Notes: generated from the letters alone by a model not told the origin. DNA of 32,416 nt from Gammaproteobacteria bacterium (GCA_021648485.1 JAKISS010000034.1:1-32416); one strand, 5' to 3'. Shown: positions 1-7,990, counted from the first letter of the stretch. Program-made: numbers and translations.

Positions 1-392
1 CCTCGCTTGTGGGCCGTGGCGCATTGATTCAGGTAAAAGATCTGGACGAAGCCGTAGCGATAACCAACCACATCGCGCCTGAACACCTTGAACTCTCTGT
101 GGCAGACCCCGAGGCCATGGCCAAAAATATCAAACACGCCGGGGCCATTTTTATGGGGCGTTATACCTCCGAAGCGCTGGGCGATTACTGCGCCGGGCCC
201 AACCATGTGCTGCCCACCTCACGTACTGCGCGCTATTCGTCACCGCTGGGTGTGTATGATTTCCAGAAACGCTCCAGCCTGATTATGTGTTCGACGGAGG
301 GTGCCTCGGAACTGGGCAAGGTGGCCTCGATCCTTGCGCGCGGAGAAGGGTTGGAAGCGCATGCGCGTTCGGCGGAATTTCGTATCAAATGA
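1..392 (+). CDS. hisD: Histidinol dehydrogenase, C-terminal part (5' end outside window)
   Basis: HisD makes histidine from histidinol in two NAD-dependent oxidations, the last steps of the pathway, in the cytoplasm. Only about the last 130 residues of a roughly 430-residue family are present; the frame is open at the left edge, so this is a window truncation and not a broken gene. Visible family landmarks are APEHLEL, whose Glu-His pair corresponds to the catalytic pair of the E. coli enzyme, and [14 protein letters not shown], which contains the zinc-binding Asp. A His near the C terminus, in [10 protein letters not shown], matches the last zinc ligand. It is the first of a run of his genes on the same strand. 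The next gene, hisC, starts 88 bp later, after a palindromic repeat. Identification is secure. Confidence 0.96.
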   Translation, partial: SLVGRGALIQVKDLDEAVAITNHIAPEHLELSVADPEAMAKNIKHAGAIFMGRYTSEALGDYCAGPNHVLPTSRTARYSSPLGVYDFQKRSSLIMCSTEGASELGKVASILARGEGLEAHARSAEFRIK

Positions 393-466
393 TTTTTACC
401 GCAAAGGACGCGAAGAAAACAGGGTTTGCCTTCCTTGGCGTTTTTTTGTGCCCTTTACAGTGAAAC
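393..466. repeat. Imperfect palindromic repeat, copy 1 (hisD-hisC gap)
   Basis: The hisD-hisC gap is nearly filled by an imperfect inverted repeat. The left arm reads TTACCGCAAAGGACGCGAAG and the right arm, GTGCCCTTTACAGTGAAA, is close to its reverse complement. The same GCAAAGG / CTTTGCG vocabulary recurs near 6110-6190 and 11911-11970. Dispersed palindromes of this type (ACCGCAAAGGACGC... with its complement) are familiar in proteobacterial intergenic regions. Function is unknown; in RNA it would form a long hairpin between two his cistrons. Confidence 0.6.
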
Positions 467-480
467 AAAAGAATATGTTG

Positions 481-1551
481 ATGTCTGACAAGATTTCCCA
501 CTGGATTCGCCCGCAAATCCGCGCCCTGTCGGCCTATCATGTGCCGCCATCGGCGGACCTCATTAAACTGGATGCCATGGAAAACCCTTATCACTGGCCG
601 GAAACAATGGTGGAAGAATGGCTGGCCGTACTGCGCGGGGTCAGTCTTAACCGCTACCCTGATCCTTCGCCCGCAAGACTCAAAACCAGCCTGGGCAAGG
701 CTATGGGCGTTCCGGCAGGTCAGTCAGTGTTACTGGGCAATGGTTCCGATGAATTGATCCAGATGATCGCGCTCGCACTGGCACAGCCGGGCCGGGTGAT
801 TCTGACCCCGGAACCCGGTTTTGTGATGTACAAAATGATCGCCACCATGACCGGCATGGATTATGTGGGTGTGCCGCTGGCAGCGGATTTTTCACTGGAT
901 CTGGAGGCCATGCTTGCTGCTATCGAACAGTGTCAACCCGCCGTAGTATTTTTGGCATATCCCAACAACCCCACCGGTAATCTGTTTGACCGCTTAGCTA
1001 TTAACGCTGTGATCAAGGCCAGCCCTGGTCTTGTGGTGGTGGATGAGGCCTACCATGCTTTTGCCGATGACAGTTTCATGGACGAACTGGGCAAACACGA
1101 TAATCTGCTGGTCATGCGCACCGTATCCAAAATGGGTTTGGCCGGTTTAAGGCTGGGGTTGCTGGCGGGGCCGGATGAATGGCTGACAGAATTCGACAAA
1201 ACACGCTTGCCGTATAACATCAACGTGCTGACACAAGTAAGCGCAGAGTTTGCGCTGACTCACCGTGCCGTACTGGATCAGCAAACCCGACAAATCTGCA
1301 CGGATCGTGAAAAACTGATGACGGATTTACAGGCACTGGATGGCATTATGGCTTTTCCCAGTCGCGCCAATTTTATCCTGTTTCGTGTGCCGCAGGCCGC
1401 AGCGGTGTTTGCCGCATTGAAGGAACAGGGTGTGCTGATCAAAAATATGGGCGCAGAACAAGGCCCGCTGGCCCAATGCTTGCGGGTTACCGTGGGCACA
1501 GCAGAAGAAAATGGCGCTTTTTTACGAGCACTGGTTTCCGCAATCAAATAA
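481..1551 (+). CDS. hisC: Histidinol-phosphate aminotransferase
   Basis: HisC is a PLP-dependent class I/II aminotransferase that converts imidazole acetol phosphate and glutamate to histidinol phosphate. The product is 356 residues, a normal family length. Landmarks are LGNGSDELI (residues 85-93), the AYPNNPTGNLF loop (159-169), VVVDEAYHAF (185-194) and MRTVSKMGLAGLRLG (212-226), where Lys217 should form the Schiff base with PLP. The start at 481 was chosen because MSDKISHWIRPQIRAL is a typical HisC beginning. An in-frame ATG lies two codons upstream (475), and the frame is open further back through the palindromic repeat and into hisD, which is not credible as coding. No strong Shine-Dalgarno sequence is visible, so the start could be off by two codons. 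It lies between hisD and hisB. Confidence 0.95.
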   Translation: MSDKISHWIRPQIRALSAYHVPPSADLIKLDAMENPYHWPETMVEEWLAVLRGVSLNRYPDPSPARLKTSLGKAMGVPAGQSVLLGNGSDELIQMIALALAQPGRVILTPEPGFVMYKMIATMTGMDYVGVPLAADFSLDLEAMLAAIEQCQPAVVFLAYPNNPTGNLFDRLAINAVIKASPGLVVVDEAYHAFADDSFMDELGKHDNLLVMRTVSKMGLAGLRLGLLAGPDEWLTEFDKTRLPYNINVLTQVSAEFALTHRAVLDQQTRQICTDREKLMTDLQALDGIMAFPSRANFILFRVPQAAAVFAALKEQGVLIKNMGAEQGPLAQCLRVTVGTAEENGAFLRALVSAIK

Positions 1552-1679
1552 CATCATCCTGGCCTGCACCAGAAAGTAAGCGTGCGGGAAAGTAAGGTTC
1601 TGCTTCAATCAACCCGCGCAAGCCGTTATGCTATGCGGCTTAACGAACAAACAGCACCAGCGGTGCCGGAGAAAAACCC

Positions 1680-2273
1680 ATGGCTGATCGTAAAGCCACC
1701 CTAAAACGTGACACCCTGGAAACCCAGGTCAAAGTCAGTATTAATCTCGATGGCAAAGGCACCTGCACAGTGGACACCGGGGTGCCCTTCCTCGACCACA
1801 TGCTGGATCAGGTGGCACGCCACGGCATGATTGATCTGGACATCGCGGCCAAAGGTGACCTGCACATCGACGCGCATCACACGGTGGAAGATGTGGGCAT
1901 CACGCTGGGCCAGGCCTTTGCCGAAGCCGTGGGTGACAAAAAAGGTATTCGTCGATATGGCCATGCTTATGTGCCGCTCGATGAAGCATTGTCGCGCGTG
2001 GTGATCGATTTCTCCGGACGGCCTGGCCTGGAGCACCATGCTGATTACCCCCGTGCCCGTGTGGGTAACTTCGATGTGGATTTGCTGGTGGAATTCTTTC
2101 AGGGTTTCGTCAACCACGCCCAGGTCACCTTGCACGTCGATAATCTGCGTGGTAAAAATTCGCATCATATTGCGGAAACCATCTTCAAAGCCTTTGGCCG
2201 TGCCCTGCGCATGGCCGTGGAGGTTGATGCCCGCATGGGCGACATCCTGCCGTCCACCAAAGGCAAGCTGTAA
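1680..2273 (+). CDS. hisB: Imidazoleglycerol-phosphate dehydratase
   Basis: This enzyme dehydrates imidazole glycerol phosphate to imidazole acetol phosphate, using manganese. The 197-residue product is the monofunctional form; it lacks the histidinol-phosphatase half fused to it in E. coli. Metal-binding signatures are plain: [14 protein letters not shown] (about residues 35-48), [14 protein letters not shown] (61-74) and [18 protein letters not shown] near residue 158. The ATG at 1680 is preceded by CCGGAG (1666-1671) at good spacing. A 128-bp gap separates it from hisC; it contains two small stem-loops (1620-1641 and 1654-1666) but no clear terminator, so co-transcription is likely. The histidinol-phosphate phosphatase step must be supplied by a gene outside this window. 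Confidence 0.96.
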   Translation: MADRKATLKRDTLETQVKVSINLDGKGTCTVDTGVPFLDHMLDQVARHGMIDLDIAAKGDLHIDAHHTVEDVGITLGQAFAEAVGDKKGIRRYGHAYVPLDEALSRVVIDFSGRPGLEHHADYPRARVGNFDVDLLVEFFQGFVNHAQVTLHVDNLRGKNSHHIAETIFKAFGRALRMAVEVDARMGDILPSTKGKL

Positions 2274-2288
2274 GAGCTGATTGTTATT

Positions 2289-2939
2289 ATGAATACTATT
2301 GCAGTAATCGACTACGGCATGGGCAATCTGCACTCGGTGGCCAAGGCGCTGGAGCATGTGCCGGGTGACCACCAGGTGCTGGTAACCTCTGATGTCGGGC
2401 AAATTCTGGCAGCTGACCGCGTGGTATTACCCGGTGTGGGTGCCATGCGCGATTGCATGAGTGAATTGAAGCGCTTGAAACTGGATACGGTCGTGAAACA
2501 GGTTGCCGACAGTGGCCGTCCGCTGCTGGGTGTGTGTGTCGGCATGCAAGCTATGCTGGAACATAGCGCAGAAAACGGTGGCGTCGAATGTTTAGGACTT
2601 TTTTCCGGAACCGTGGAGCCTTTTCCCACCGATCTGCGTGATCCCCTCAATGCTCAGCGGCTTAAAGTGCCACATATGGGCTGGAACCAAGTGGATCAGA
2701 CCATGCCTCACCCTATGTGGGAAAATATCCTGCCGGATACACGTTTCTACTTTGTACACAGCTATTATGCGCAACCGGCGGGGCCGGAGCCAGTGGCGGG
2801 TTCAGTGGTGTATGGTTTTCCGTTTGTTGCGGCTATCGCCAAAGAGAATATTTTTGCTGTGCAATTTCACCCGGAGAAAAGTGCGCAGGCAGGGTTGCGG
2901 TTATATGCTAACTTTGTGCAATGGAATGGACACCCTTGA
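2289..2939 (+). CDS. hisH: Imidazole glycerol phosphate synthase, glutamine amidotransferase subunit
   Basis: HisH is the class I glutaminase subunit that releases ammonia and channels it to HisF. The 216 residues show the amidotransferase triad: nucleophile Cys83 in [12 protein letters not shown] and the His194/Glu196 pair in [11 protein letters not shown]. The oxyanion-strand motif [11 protein letters not shown] (48-57) and the PHMGWN motif (128-133) of HisH are also present. It begins 15 bp after hisB, so the two are almost certainly co-transcribed. The Shine-Dalgarno sequence is weak (AAGAG about 14 bases upstream). The partner hisF lies two genes downstream, with hisA in between, a common order. 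Confidence 0.96.
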   Translation: MNTIAVIDYGMGNLHSVAKALEHVPGDHQVLVTSDVGQILAADRVVLPGVGAMRDCMSELKRLKLDTVVKQVADSGRPLLGVCVGMQAMLEHSAENGGVECLGLFSGTVEPFPTDLRDPLNAQRLKVPHMGWNQVDQTMPHPMWENILPDTRFYFVHSYYAQPAGPEPVAGSVVYGFPFVAAIAKENIFAVQFHPEKSAQAGLRLYANFVQWNGHP

Positions 2940-2979
2940 AGGGTATTTGTAGTTGCACAAACATTGATGGAAAGATGTT

Positions 2980-3069
2980 CCTTTTCTCAACGTTGGGAGA
3001 AGGCAGGGTTGATGGAGTTGGCACATAACGGCTTCCCCTCATCTCGACCCTCTCCCCCAAGGGAAAGGG
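2980..3069. repeat. Two hairpins in the hisH-hisA gap, the second REP-like
   Basis: The 179-bp gap between hisH and hisA holds two potential stem-loops. The first pairs CCTTTTCTC (2980-2988) with GGGAGAAGG (2995-3003) around AACGTT, all nine positions pairing if G-U is allowed. The second pairs CCCTCTCCC (3048-3056) with GGGAAAGGG (3061-3069) with one mismatch and a CCAA loop. The context of the second, CCCTCATCTCGACCCTCTCC, resembles the CCCTCACCC-type repetitive extragenic palindromes common in gammaproteobacteria. Neither is followed by a T-run, so they are not obvious terminators. Confidence 0.45.
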
Positions 3070-3118
3070 AGTAAGTGGATATTTGAAATTTTAGAAACCT
3101 GTCTAACGAGAACCAGTC

Positions 3119-3874
3119 ATGATTTTAATTCCCGCAATCGATCTTAAAGACGGCCAATGTGTACGTCTCAAACAGGGCCGCATGGAAGACGACACTGTAT
3201 TTTCTGATGATCCCGTGGCTATGGCAGGCCGCTGGGTGGAAGCCGGTGCGCGACGTTTACACTTGGTGGATTTGAACGGTGCTTTCGAAGGCAAGCCGAT
3301 GAATGCCAGTATTGTGCATGATATCGTCGAAGCTTTTCCTGATGTGCCGGTACAGATTGGCGGAGGTATTCGTGACGAAGACACGATTCAGACTTATCTG
3401 GATGCGGGTGTGCAATATGTCATTATTGGTACCAAAGCCGTGAACGCGCCGCATTTTGTGTCGGACATCTGTTTGAGTTTCCCTGGTCATATCATCATCG
3501 GGTTGGATGCCAAAGATGGCAAGGTGGCTATCGACGGCTGGTCCAAGCTGTCGCATCATGATGTGATTGACATGGCCAAACATTTTGAAGATGACGGTGT
3601 TGAAGCGATTATTTACACCGACATTTCGCGTGATGGCATGATGAACGGTGTCAATGTGGCATCCACGGTAAAACTGGCGCAAGCCATCAAGATTCCGGTG
3701 ATCGCCTCCGGTGGCATTACCAACCTCGACGATATCCGTGAACTCAGCAAGGTGGCTGATGAAGGTATTATGGGGGCCATAACCGGTCGTGCCATTTACG
3801 AAGGCACGCTGGATTTTGTGGAGGGTCAGAAATTGGCCGATGATCTGGCTAATGCTTCAGATAACGGCAAATAG
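3119..3874 (+). CDS. hisA: ProFAR isomerase (phosphoribosylformimino-AICAR-P isomerase)
   Basis: HisA is a (beta/alpha)8 barrel that opens the ribose of ProFAR by an Amadori rearrangement to give PRFAR, the substrate of HisF. The 251-residue product has the usual length. The two catalytic aspartates are Asp8 in [13 protein letters not shown] and Asp130 in [10 protein letters not shown]. Phosphate-binding loops appear as [11 protein letters not shown] (79-89) and ASGGITN plus the [11 protein letters not shown] segment near the C terminus. The ATG at 3119 follows the modest purine stretch AACGAGAACC. The gene is 8 bp upstream of hisF, its paralogous barrel and the next enzyme of the pathway. 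Confidence 0.97.
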   Translation: MILIPAIDLKDGQCVRLKQGRMEDDTVFSDDPVAMAGRWVEAGARRLHLVDLNGAFEGKPMNASIVHDIVEAFPDVPVQIGGGIRDEDTIQTYLDAGVQYVIIGTKAVNAPHFVSDICLSFPGHIIIGLDAKDGKVAIDGWSKLSHHDVIDMAKHFEDDGVEAIIYTDISRDGMMNGVNVASTVKLAQAIKIPVIASGGITNLDDIRELSKVADEGIMGAITGRAIYEGTLDFVEGQKLADDLANASDNGK

Positions 3875-3882
3875 GGGCTGAA

Positions 3883-4668
3883 ATGGGTCTTGCAAAACGC
3901 ATTATCCCTTGTCTCGACGTGGACAATGGCCGCGTGGTGAAGGGCGTGCAATTCGTGGATATTCGTGATGCCGGTGACCCGCTGGAAGTGGCCAAGCGCT
4001 ACGATGAGCAGGGCGCAGACGAAATCACCTTTCTGGATATTACTGCCAGCTCTGATAATCGGGAAACCATGGTGCATGTGGTGGAGGAAGTGGCAGGACA
4101 GGTGTTTATTCCATTAACAGTGGGTGGTGGCATTCGTACTGTGGAAGATATCCGGCGTATGCTAAATGCAGGCGCAGATAAAGTCGCTATCAATACCGCA
4201 GCGGTGTTTAATCCTGAGTTTGTGCGCGAAGCGGCAGACAAGTTTGGTTCGCAATGCATTGTGGTGGCCATTGACGCCAAGTGTGTTAGCGATGTTTCGC
4301 AAGGGAATGGTGAAAACAAACGCTGGGAGATTTTCACTCATGGTGGCCGCAAGCCCACGGGCATTGATGCTATTGAGTGGGCCAAAAAGATGGTGGATTA
4401 CGGTGCCGGTGAGATTTTGCTGACCAGTATGGATCGTGATGGCACTAAAGTCGGATTTGATCTGGAGCTGACACGCGCGGTCAGTGATGCGGTGACTGTG
4501 CCGGTGATCGCTTCCGGTGGGGTGGGTGAATTAAAACATCTTGCTGAAGGCGTGACCGAAGGCCGTGCCGATGCGGTATTGGCGGCGAGCATTTTTCACT
4601 TTGGTGAACACAGTATCGAAGAAGCCAAGCGTGCTATGGCTGCTGCCGGTGTAGAGGTGCGTTTGTGA
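3883..4668 (+). CDS. hisF: Imidazole glycerol phosphate synthase, cyclase subunit
   Basis: HisF combines PRFAR with ammonia from HisH to give imidazole glycerol phosphate and AICAR. The 261-residue barrel carries the catalytic Asp12 in [17 protein letters not shown] and Asp131 in VVAIDAKCV. Also visible are [12 protein letters not shown] (79-90), [15 protein letters not shown] and [10 protein letters not shown], the phosphate-binding end of the barrel. A good Shine-Dalgarno sequence (AGGGGCTGA) precedes the ATG at 3883. The stop overlaps the GTG start of hisI by four bases (GTGA at 4665-4668), indicating translational coupling. Confidence 0.97.
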   Translation: MGLAKRIIPCLDVDNGRVVKGVQFVDIRDAGDPLEVAKRYDEQGADEITFLDITASSDNRETMVHVVEEVAGQVFIPLTVGGGIRTVEDIRRMLNAGADKVAINTAAVFNPEFVREAADKFGSQCIVVAIDAKCVSDVSQGNGENKRWEIFTHGGRKPTGIDAIEWAKKMVDYGAGEILLTSMDRDGTKVGFDLELTRAVSDAVTVPVIASGGVGELKHLAEGVTEGRADAVLAASIFHFGEHSIEEAKRAMAAAGVEVRL

Positions 4669-5066
4669 GTTGGCTGGATGATATCAAATGGAATGCCGAT
4701 GGCCTGGTGCCTGCCATTGCGCAGGATGCACAAAGTGGCAAAGTATTAATGATGGCATGGATGAATCGTGAATCCTTACAACTGACGATAAACGAAAGCC
4801 GCGCTATTTACTGGTCACGCTCACGCCAGAAACTATGGCGCAAGGGTGAAGAGTCCGGCCATGTACAGAAACTGAAAGACTTGCGCCTTGACTGTGATGC
4901 AGACGTGCTGTTGTTATCGGTAGAGCAACTGGGAGGCATTGCCTGTCATACAGGACGCGAACGTTGTTTTTACCGGCAGTATCAGGATGGCCAGTGGGTT
5001 GAAACGGACGAAATTCTGAAAAACCCGGCGTCCTTTTATAAAAATGACGAAAAACAAGATGAGTGA
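4665..5066 (+). CDS. hisI: Phosphoribosyl-AMP cyclohydrolase
   Basis: HisI opens the purine ring of phosphoribosyl-AMP, the third step of the pathway. The 133-residue product is the stand-alone cyclohydrolase; the pyrophosphohydrolase is a separate gene (hisE) and not the fused HisIE of E. coli. Family signatures are [10 protein letters not shown] (29-38), [18 protein letters not shown] (49-66) and the metal site DCDAD (76-80). Cys77, Cys94 ([11 protein letters not shown]) and Cys101 are the expected zinc ligands. The start is GTG at 4665, inside the hisF stop; the reading frame and family N terminus (SWLDDIKWN) support it. The 3' end overlaps hisE. Confidence 0.96.
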   Translation: MSWLDDIKWNADGLVPAIAQDAQSGKVLMMAWMNRESLQLTINESRAIYWSRSRQKLWRKGEESGHVQKLKDLRLDCDADVLLLSVEQLGGIACHTGRERCFYRQYQDGQWVETDEILKNPASFYKNDEKQDE

Positions 5067-5385
5067 TGTGTTGCAAGCACTGGCAAAGATACTGGAAGCA
5101 CGCAAAGGTGCTGCACCGGATAGCTCTTATGTGGCCAGCCTTTATGACAAGGGGCTCGATGCCATCCTGAAAAAAGTCGGTGAAGAGGCCACAGAAACAG
5201 TGATGGCCGCCAAGGATGGCGATACAGACAAGATTGTGTATGAAGTCGCAGATTTGTGGTTTCATACGTTGGTATTACTGGCCCAACAAGGACTGGGTCC
5301 GCAGCAGGTGCTGGACGAGCTTTCACGGCGTTTTGGTTTGTCTGGCCTGGATGAAAAAGCCGCCAGGGGAAATAAAAATGAGTGA
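5059..5385 (+). CDS. hisE: Phosphoribosyl-ATP pyrophosphohydrolase
   Basis: HisE removes pyrophosphate from phosphoribosyl-ATP in the second step of histidine synthesis. It belongs to the MazG-like all-alpha family. The 108-residue product shows [35 protein letters not shown] and [10 protein letters not shown], the Glu/Asp-rich metal-binding helices. I chose ATG 5059 because [17 protein letters not shown] is the usual HisE beginning. ATG 5044 in the same frame would add MTKNK and is equally open. Either start overlaps the hisI end (stop at 5064-5066), so the two cistrons are coupled. The pyrophosphate released here is a substrate for the Ppa encoded further downstream. Confidence 0.93.
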   Translation: MSDVLQALAKILEARKGAAPDSSYVASLYDKGLDAILKKVGEEATETVMAAKDGDTDKIVYEVADLWFHTLVLLAQQGLGPQQVLDELSRRFGLSGLDEKAARGNKNE

Positions 5386-5716
5386 CTGCCTGTTTTGTAA
5401 GATTGTGGCGAAAGAAATTCCTTCCGATACAGTATATGAAGATGAACAAATTGTTGTGTTCAAGGATCTTTATCCGAAGGCTGATGTACACTTGTTGGTA
5501 GTGCCTCGCGCACATATTGCCAGTCTGGACGAAGTGGATGCTGCACATGATGAGCTGCTGGCGCATATGATGCGGCAATTGCCAATACTGGCGAAGGAGC
5601 ATGGGCTGGATGATGGTTTTCGGACAATTATCAACACCGGCCCGGGTGGCGGACAGGAAATTTTTCATTTACACATACATATTCTGGGTGGCGGGCGACT
5701 TCCCGGGTTTGGTTAA
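5378..5716 (+). CDS. HIT-family nucleotide-binding protein (HinT-like)
   Basis: Histidine-triad proteins hydrolyse or transfer nucleotidyl groups, typically acting as purine nucleoside phosphoramidases. The 112-residue product has the triad HLHIHILGG at residues 97-105 and the N-terminal SDCLFCKIV with Cys4 and Cys7, typical of the HinT/PKCI branch. The ATG at 5378 overlaps the hisE stop by eight bases and follows CAGGGGAA. The frame is open further upstream inside hisE, but that part reads as hisE out of frame. A HIT gene directly after hisE and before tatABC is a recurrent arrangement in beta- and some gammaproteobacteria. Its role in the operon is not established. Confidence 0.93.
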   Translation: MSDCLFCKIVAKEIPSDTVYEDEQIVVFKDLYPKADVHLLVVPRAHIASLDEVDAAHDELLAHMMRQLPILAKEHGLDDGFRTIINTGPGGGQEIFHLHIHILGGGRLPGFG

Positions 5717-5784
5717 CATTCATTCTGGCGCATTGTCCAAATGCTTGAAAGATAAAGTGCCATCTGAGTAAAGCGGAGAAAAAA

Positions 5785-6018
5785 ATGGGTATCAGTATTT
5801 GGCAGTTGGTTATTATTCTGGTCATTGTGTTGTTGTTGTTTGGTGCTAAACGCCTGCGTAACGTGGGTGGTGATTTGGGTTCAGCGATCAAGGGTTTCAA
5901 GTCAGCAATGAGTGAAGAGGAGAAAAAAGCCGGCGAACCGACACAATTAAATCAGGATGCAGGTGATATCATCGACAGCGAAGTCACCCACAAAGAAAAA
6001 GAAAAGGACAAAGCCTGA
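5785..6018 (+). CDS. tatA: Sec-independent protein translocase subunit TatA
   Basis: TatA oligomerises to form the size-adaptable part of the twin-arginine export channel in the inner membrane. The 77-residue product has one N-terminal transmembrane segment ([16 protein letters not shown], about residues 5-20), the hinge [14 protein letters not shown] and an amphipathic helix (AIKGFKSAM). A short charged tail ending in a Lys/Glu/Asp-rich stretch follows. The start at 5785 follows GCGGAGAAA. It lies 68 bp after the HIT gene and 202 bp before tatB. That second gap is unusually long for a tat operon and contains two hairpins and a palindromic repeat. Confidence 0.96.
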   Translation: MGISIWQLVIILVIVLLLFGAKRLRNVGGDLGSAIKGFKSAMSEEEKKAGEPTQLNQDAGDIIDSEVTHKEKEKDKA

Positions 6019-6028
6019 TTTGAATAAT

Positions 6029-6062
6029 GAATGTCAAGTTGTAGACATTCGGGAAATTCCCG
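6029..6062. other. Two adjacent small inverted repeats after tatA
   Basis: GAATGTC (6029-6035) pairs with GACATTC (6044-6050) around an 8-nt loop. It is followed immediately by the 13-nt palindrome CGGGAAATTCCCG (6050-6062). No T-run follows, so a factor-independent terminator is not supported. They could affect tatA 3'-end stability or the relative levels of TatA and TatB, but that is inference. Confidence 0.4.
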
Positions 6063-6109
6063 GTGGTTTGCCATTTGTAACGAGTCCTTGATGGTATGAA
6101 TGCTTATGA

Positions 6110-6190
6110 CCTAACGCGAAGCCGCGACACCACAGAGAGCGCAACGTTTTTTTATTGTTTTTCTCTGCATCTTTGCGCCTCTGCGTTAGG
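6110..6190. repeat. Imperfect palindromic repeat, copy 2 (tatA-tatB gap)
   Basis: The ends CCTAACGC (6110-6117) and GCGTTAGG (6183-6190) are exact inverted repeats. Between them the arms stay partly complementary (left ...CACAGAGAGCGC, right TCTCTGCATCTTTGCGCC...). The CTCTGCG / CTTTGCG words are shared with the element near 11911-11970 and, more loosely, with the one at 393-466. It lies just upstream of tatB, whose frame is open through it by chance. Confidence 0.6.
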
Positions 6191-6220
6191 CTGTGGTTTT
6201 ATTTCACGGACAACGTCGTT

Positions 6221-6646
6221 ATGTTCGATATAGGTTTCATGGAAATGGCGCTGATTGGCGTGGTTGCCTTGGTGGTCATCGGCCCCGAGCGCCTGCCCGG
6301 TGTGGCGAAAACGGTGGGGCAATGGATCGGCAGCGCACGGCGTTTTATGAATTCAGTGCAAGCCGATATCAATCTGGAAGTAAGCAAGACTGATGAATTA
6401 AAGCGTTTGCTGGATGAGCAAATCAACATTCAGTCCGCACATGAAATCCTGGAACAAACCCCAGCCAAACCGGACAATCGCAAACCGGTACCACGAGCGA
6501 TTCCTTCACAGTCAGCCACCAGCGATCCCCAAGAAACATCGGCAGAGCAGAAGCCGGAACATCCAGTAAAAATGAGTGATGATGTGCCGCCTGCTGATAA
6601 TGACAGCGGTGTATCAGATCGTCCATCAAACAACAAACATGACTGA
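6221..6646 (+). CDS. tatB: Sec-independent protein translocase subunit TatB
   Basis: TatB forms the twin-arginine signal-peptide receptor with TatC. The 141-residue product starts MFDIGFMEMALIGVVALVVI, followed by GPERLPGVAKTVGQW, which is diagnostic of TatB. One transmembrane segment (about residues 5-22) is followed by an amphipathic helix to about residue 60. The C-terminal region is hydrophilic and rich in Pro, Ser, Glu and Asp. The start at 6221 is the family start; the frame extends 22 codons upstream, but that stretch is translated palindromic repeat. The stop (6644-6646) lies inside the first codons of tatC, so the two are translationally coupled. Confidence 0.95.
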   Translation: MFDIGFMEMALIGVVALVVIGPERLPGVAKTVGQWIGSARRFMNSVQADINLEVSKTDELKRLLDEQINIQSAHEILEQTPAKPDNRKPVPRAIPSQSATSDPQETSAEQKPEHPVKMSDDVPPADNDSGVSDRPSNNKHD

Positions 6647-7715
6647 TCCACAGTCAGCCCCTCCGCCCAACGAACAGCCGCTAGTGCAACACCTCGTGGA
6701 GTTGCGTGATCGTCTGATGCGTGTGGTATTCGTCATCATTGTATTGTTCCTCGGTCTGTTTGCCTTTGCCAATGACCTGTACACGTACCTTGCCGAACCA
6801 TTATTACGGCACATGACGGAAGGCACCAGCATGATCGCCACGCAGGTGGTATCACCTTTTTTGACCCCCTTTAAACTGGCATTGGTGATGTCGATCTTTA
6901 TTGCGGTGCCTTATATTCTTTATCAGGCATGGGGGTTTATGGCTCCGGGGCTGTATCAGCATGAAAAGAAACTGGTTTATCCCCTGTTATTGTCCAGCAC
7001 CCTGTTGTTTTATGCCGGCATGGCTTTTGCCTATTACGTTGTGTTTCCTCTGGTGTTTGGTTTTCTTACCGGCATTGCCCCGGAAGGCGTAGCGGTAACA
7101 CCGGATATTACCTATTATCTCGATTTTGCCATCAAAATGTTTTTTGCCTTTGGGTTGGCATTCGAGGTTCCTATAGCCACCATTCTGGTAGTTTGGAGCG
7201 GTATCAGCACTGCTGAAAAGCTGGCTGCCAAACGCCCTTATGTCATTGTCGGTGCCTTTGTGTTTGCCATGTTGCTGACGCCACCGGATGTCATTTCACA
7301 AACACTGTTAGCTATTCCCATGTGGATTTTGTTTGAACTGGGTTTGATTTTTTCACGTTTTTACGCCAAACCGGAAGAAGAGGAAAACAGTATCGCGGGA
7401 GACCGTGCGTCGAATACAGCTCCGACAGCGAAGGAAGCCGCAGCCACCGCAACCCCGACGCCAGCTACAGCAGGAAGCTATGCAGAACCTGCTGCCGACC
7501 CACTAAACCCATCGGAAGCCAGATTGGATGATACCGGTTATGGTGACAGTGCAAATTATGACGATGCCAATGACTCCGGTCATGGCGAATATGAGCCGCC
7601 AACCGAGGCTGAATTGGATGCTGAACTGGACCGGCTGGAGGAGGAAGACAATGCCGAAGCCGCTACGCCCGGGAAGCCGAAGGATGGGAAAAGCAAACCC
7701 GGAAATAATAAATAG
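6639..7715 (+). CDS. tatC: Sec-independent protein translocase subunit TatC with long acidic C-terminal tail
   Basis: TatC is the six-span membrane core that recognises twin-arginine signal peptides. The conserved N-terminal HLVELRDRLMR (residues 18-28), PFLTPFKLAL (73-82) and YQAWGFMAPGLYQHEKK (95-111, with the conserved Glu109) are present. Transmembrane segments fill the region up to about residue 240. The start at 6639 gives MTDPQSAPPP and overlaps tatB by eight bases. The product is 358 residues, whereas TatC is usually about 250. Residues 244-358 are an added low-complexity tail rich in Ala, Pro, Glu and Asp that ends in a short Lys-rich stretch. It should lie in the cytoplasm after the sixth span. 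The tail has no recognisable domain. Confidence 0.95.
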   Translation: MTDPQSAPPPNEQPLVQHLVELRDRLMRVVFVIIVLFLGLFAFANDLYTYLAEPLLRHMTEGTSMIATQVVSPFLTPFKLALVMSIFIAVPYILYQAWGFMAPGLYQHEKKLVYPLLLSSTLLFYAGMAFAYYVVFPLVFGFLTGIAPEGVAVTPDITYYLDFAIKMFFAFGLAFEVPIATILVVWSGISTAEKLAAKRPYVIVGAFVFAMLLTPPDVISQTLLAIPMWILFELGLIFSRFYAKPEEEENSIAGDRASNTAPTAKEAAATATPTPATAGSYAEPAADPLNPSEARLDDTGYGDSANYDDANDSGHGEYEPPTEAELDAELDRLEEEDNAEAATPGKPKDGKSKPGNNK

Positions 7716-7814
7716 AGGGTATGTACGTAGCGTTTTCCTGTTTGGCGCTTGATTTTTTCTCCTCATAGTAGCTGTCAGGTTAAGCATAAGTTTGTTTATT
7801 ATTGATAAGGTCAT

Positions 7815-7934
7815 GGTGGAACCGCTGCGCTTGTTCCACCCTACGATTTTGTCCTGTGTTGAATCGAGTAGAACAAAAAAATGATGGATGCCACCTTTGT
7901 CTGGGTAGGGTGGAACAAGTGCAGCGGTTCCACC
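7815..7934. mobile_element. 120-bp element with 29-nt terminal inverted repeats (MITE-like)
   Basis: The left end (7815-7843) begins GGTGGAACCGCTGCGC and finishes GTTCCACCCTA. The right end (7906-7934) is its reverse complement at 28 of 29 positions, by direct comparison. Each end is also a hairpin in itself, because GGTGGAAC pairs with GTTCCACC. The 62-bp core has no open frame of note. The size, long inverted ends and lack of a gene fit a non-autonomous miniature element. No clear target duplication is visible at the flanks, so mobility is inferred. A related single hairpin occurs at 22162-22184. Confidence 0.6.
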
Positions 7935-7990
7935 AAACGGGAAAAGGAGGTCTTCACCCTGAATTAATCAGTCCGGTGTTTTGGAGGAAA

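Noticed and set aside
1620-1666. Terminator between hisC and hisB
   Set aside because: Two small stems (AAGCCG/CGGCTT and GCACC/GGTGC) exist, but neither has a following T-run and the operon continues.
1701-2402. 233-codon frame on the minus strand
   Set aside because: Antisense shadow of hisB and the start of hisH, which are certain genes; the product has no recognisable family.
5036-5668. 210-codon frame on the minus strand
   Set aside because: Antisense to hisE and the HIT gene; no motifs.
6155-6220. Upstream extension of tatB by 22 codons
   Set aside because: The extra codons are the palindromic repeat read in frame; TatB proteins begin MFDIGF, which is at 6221.
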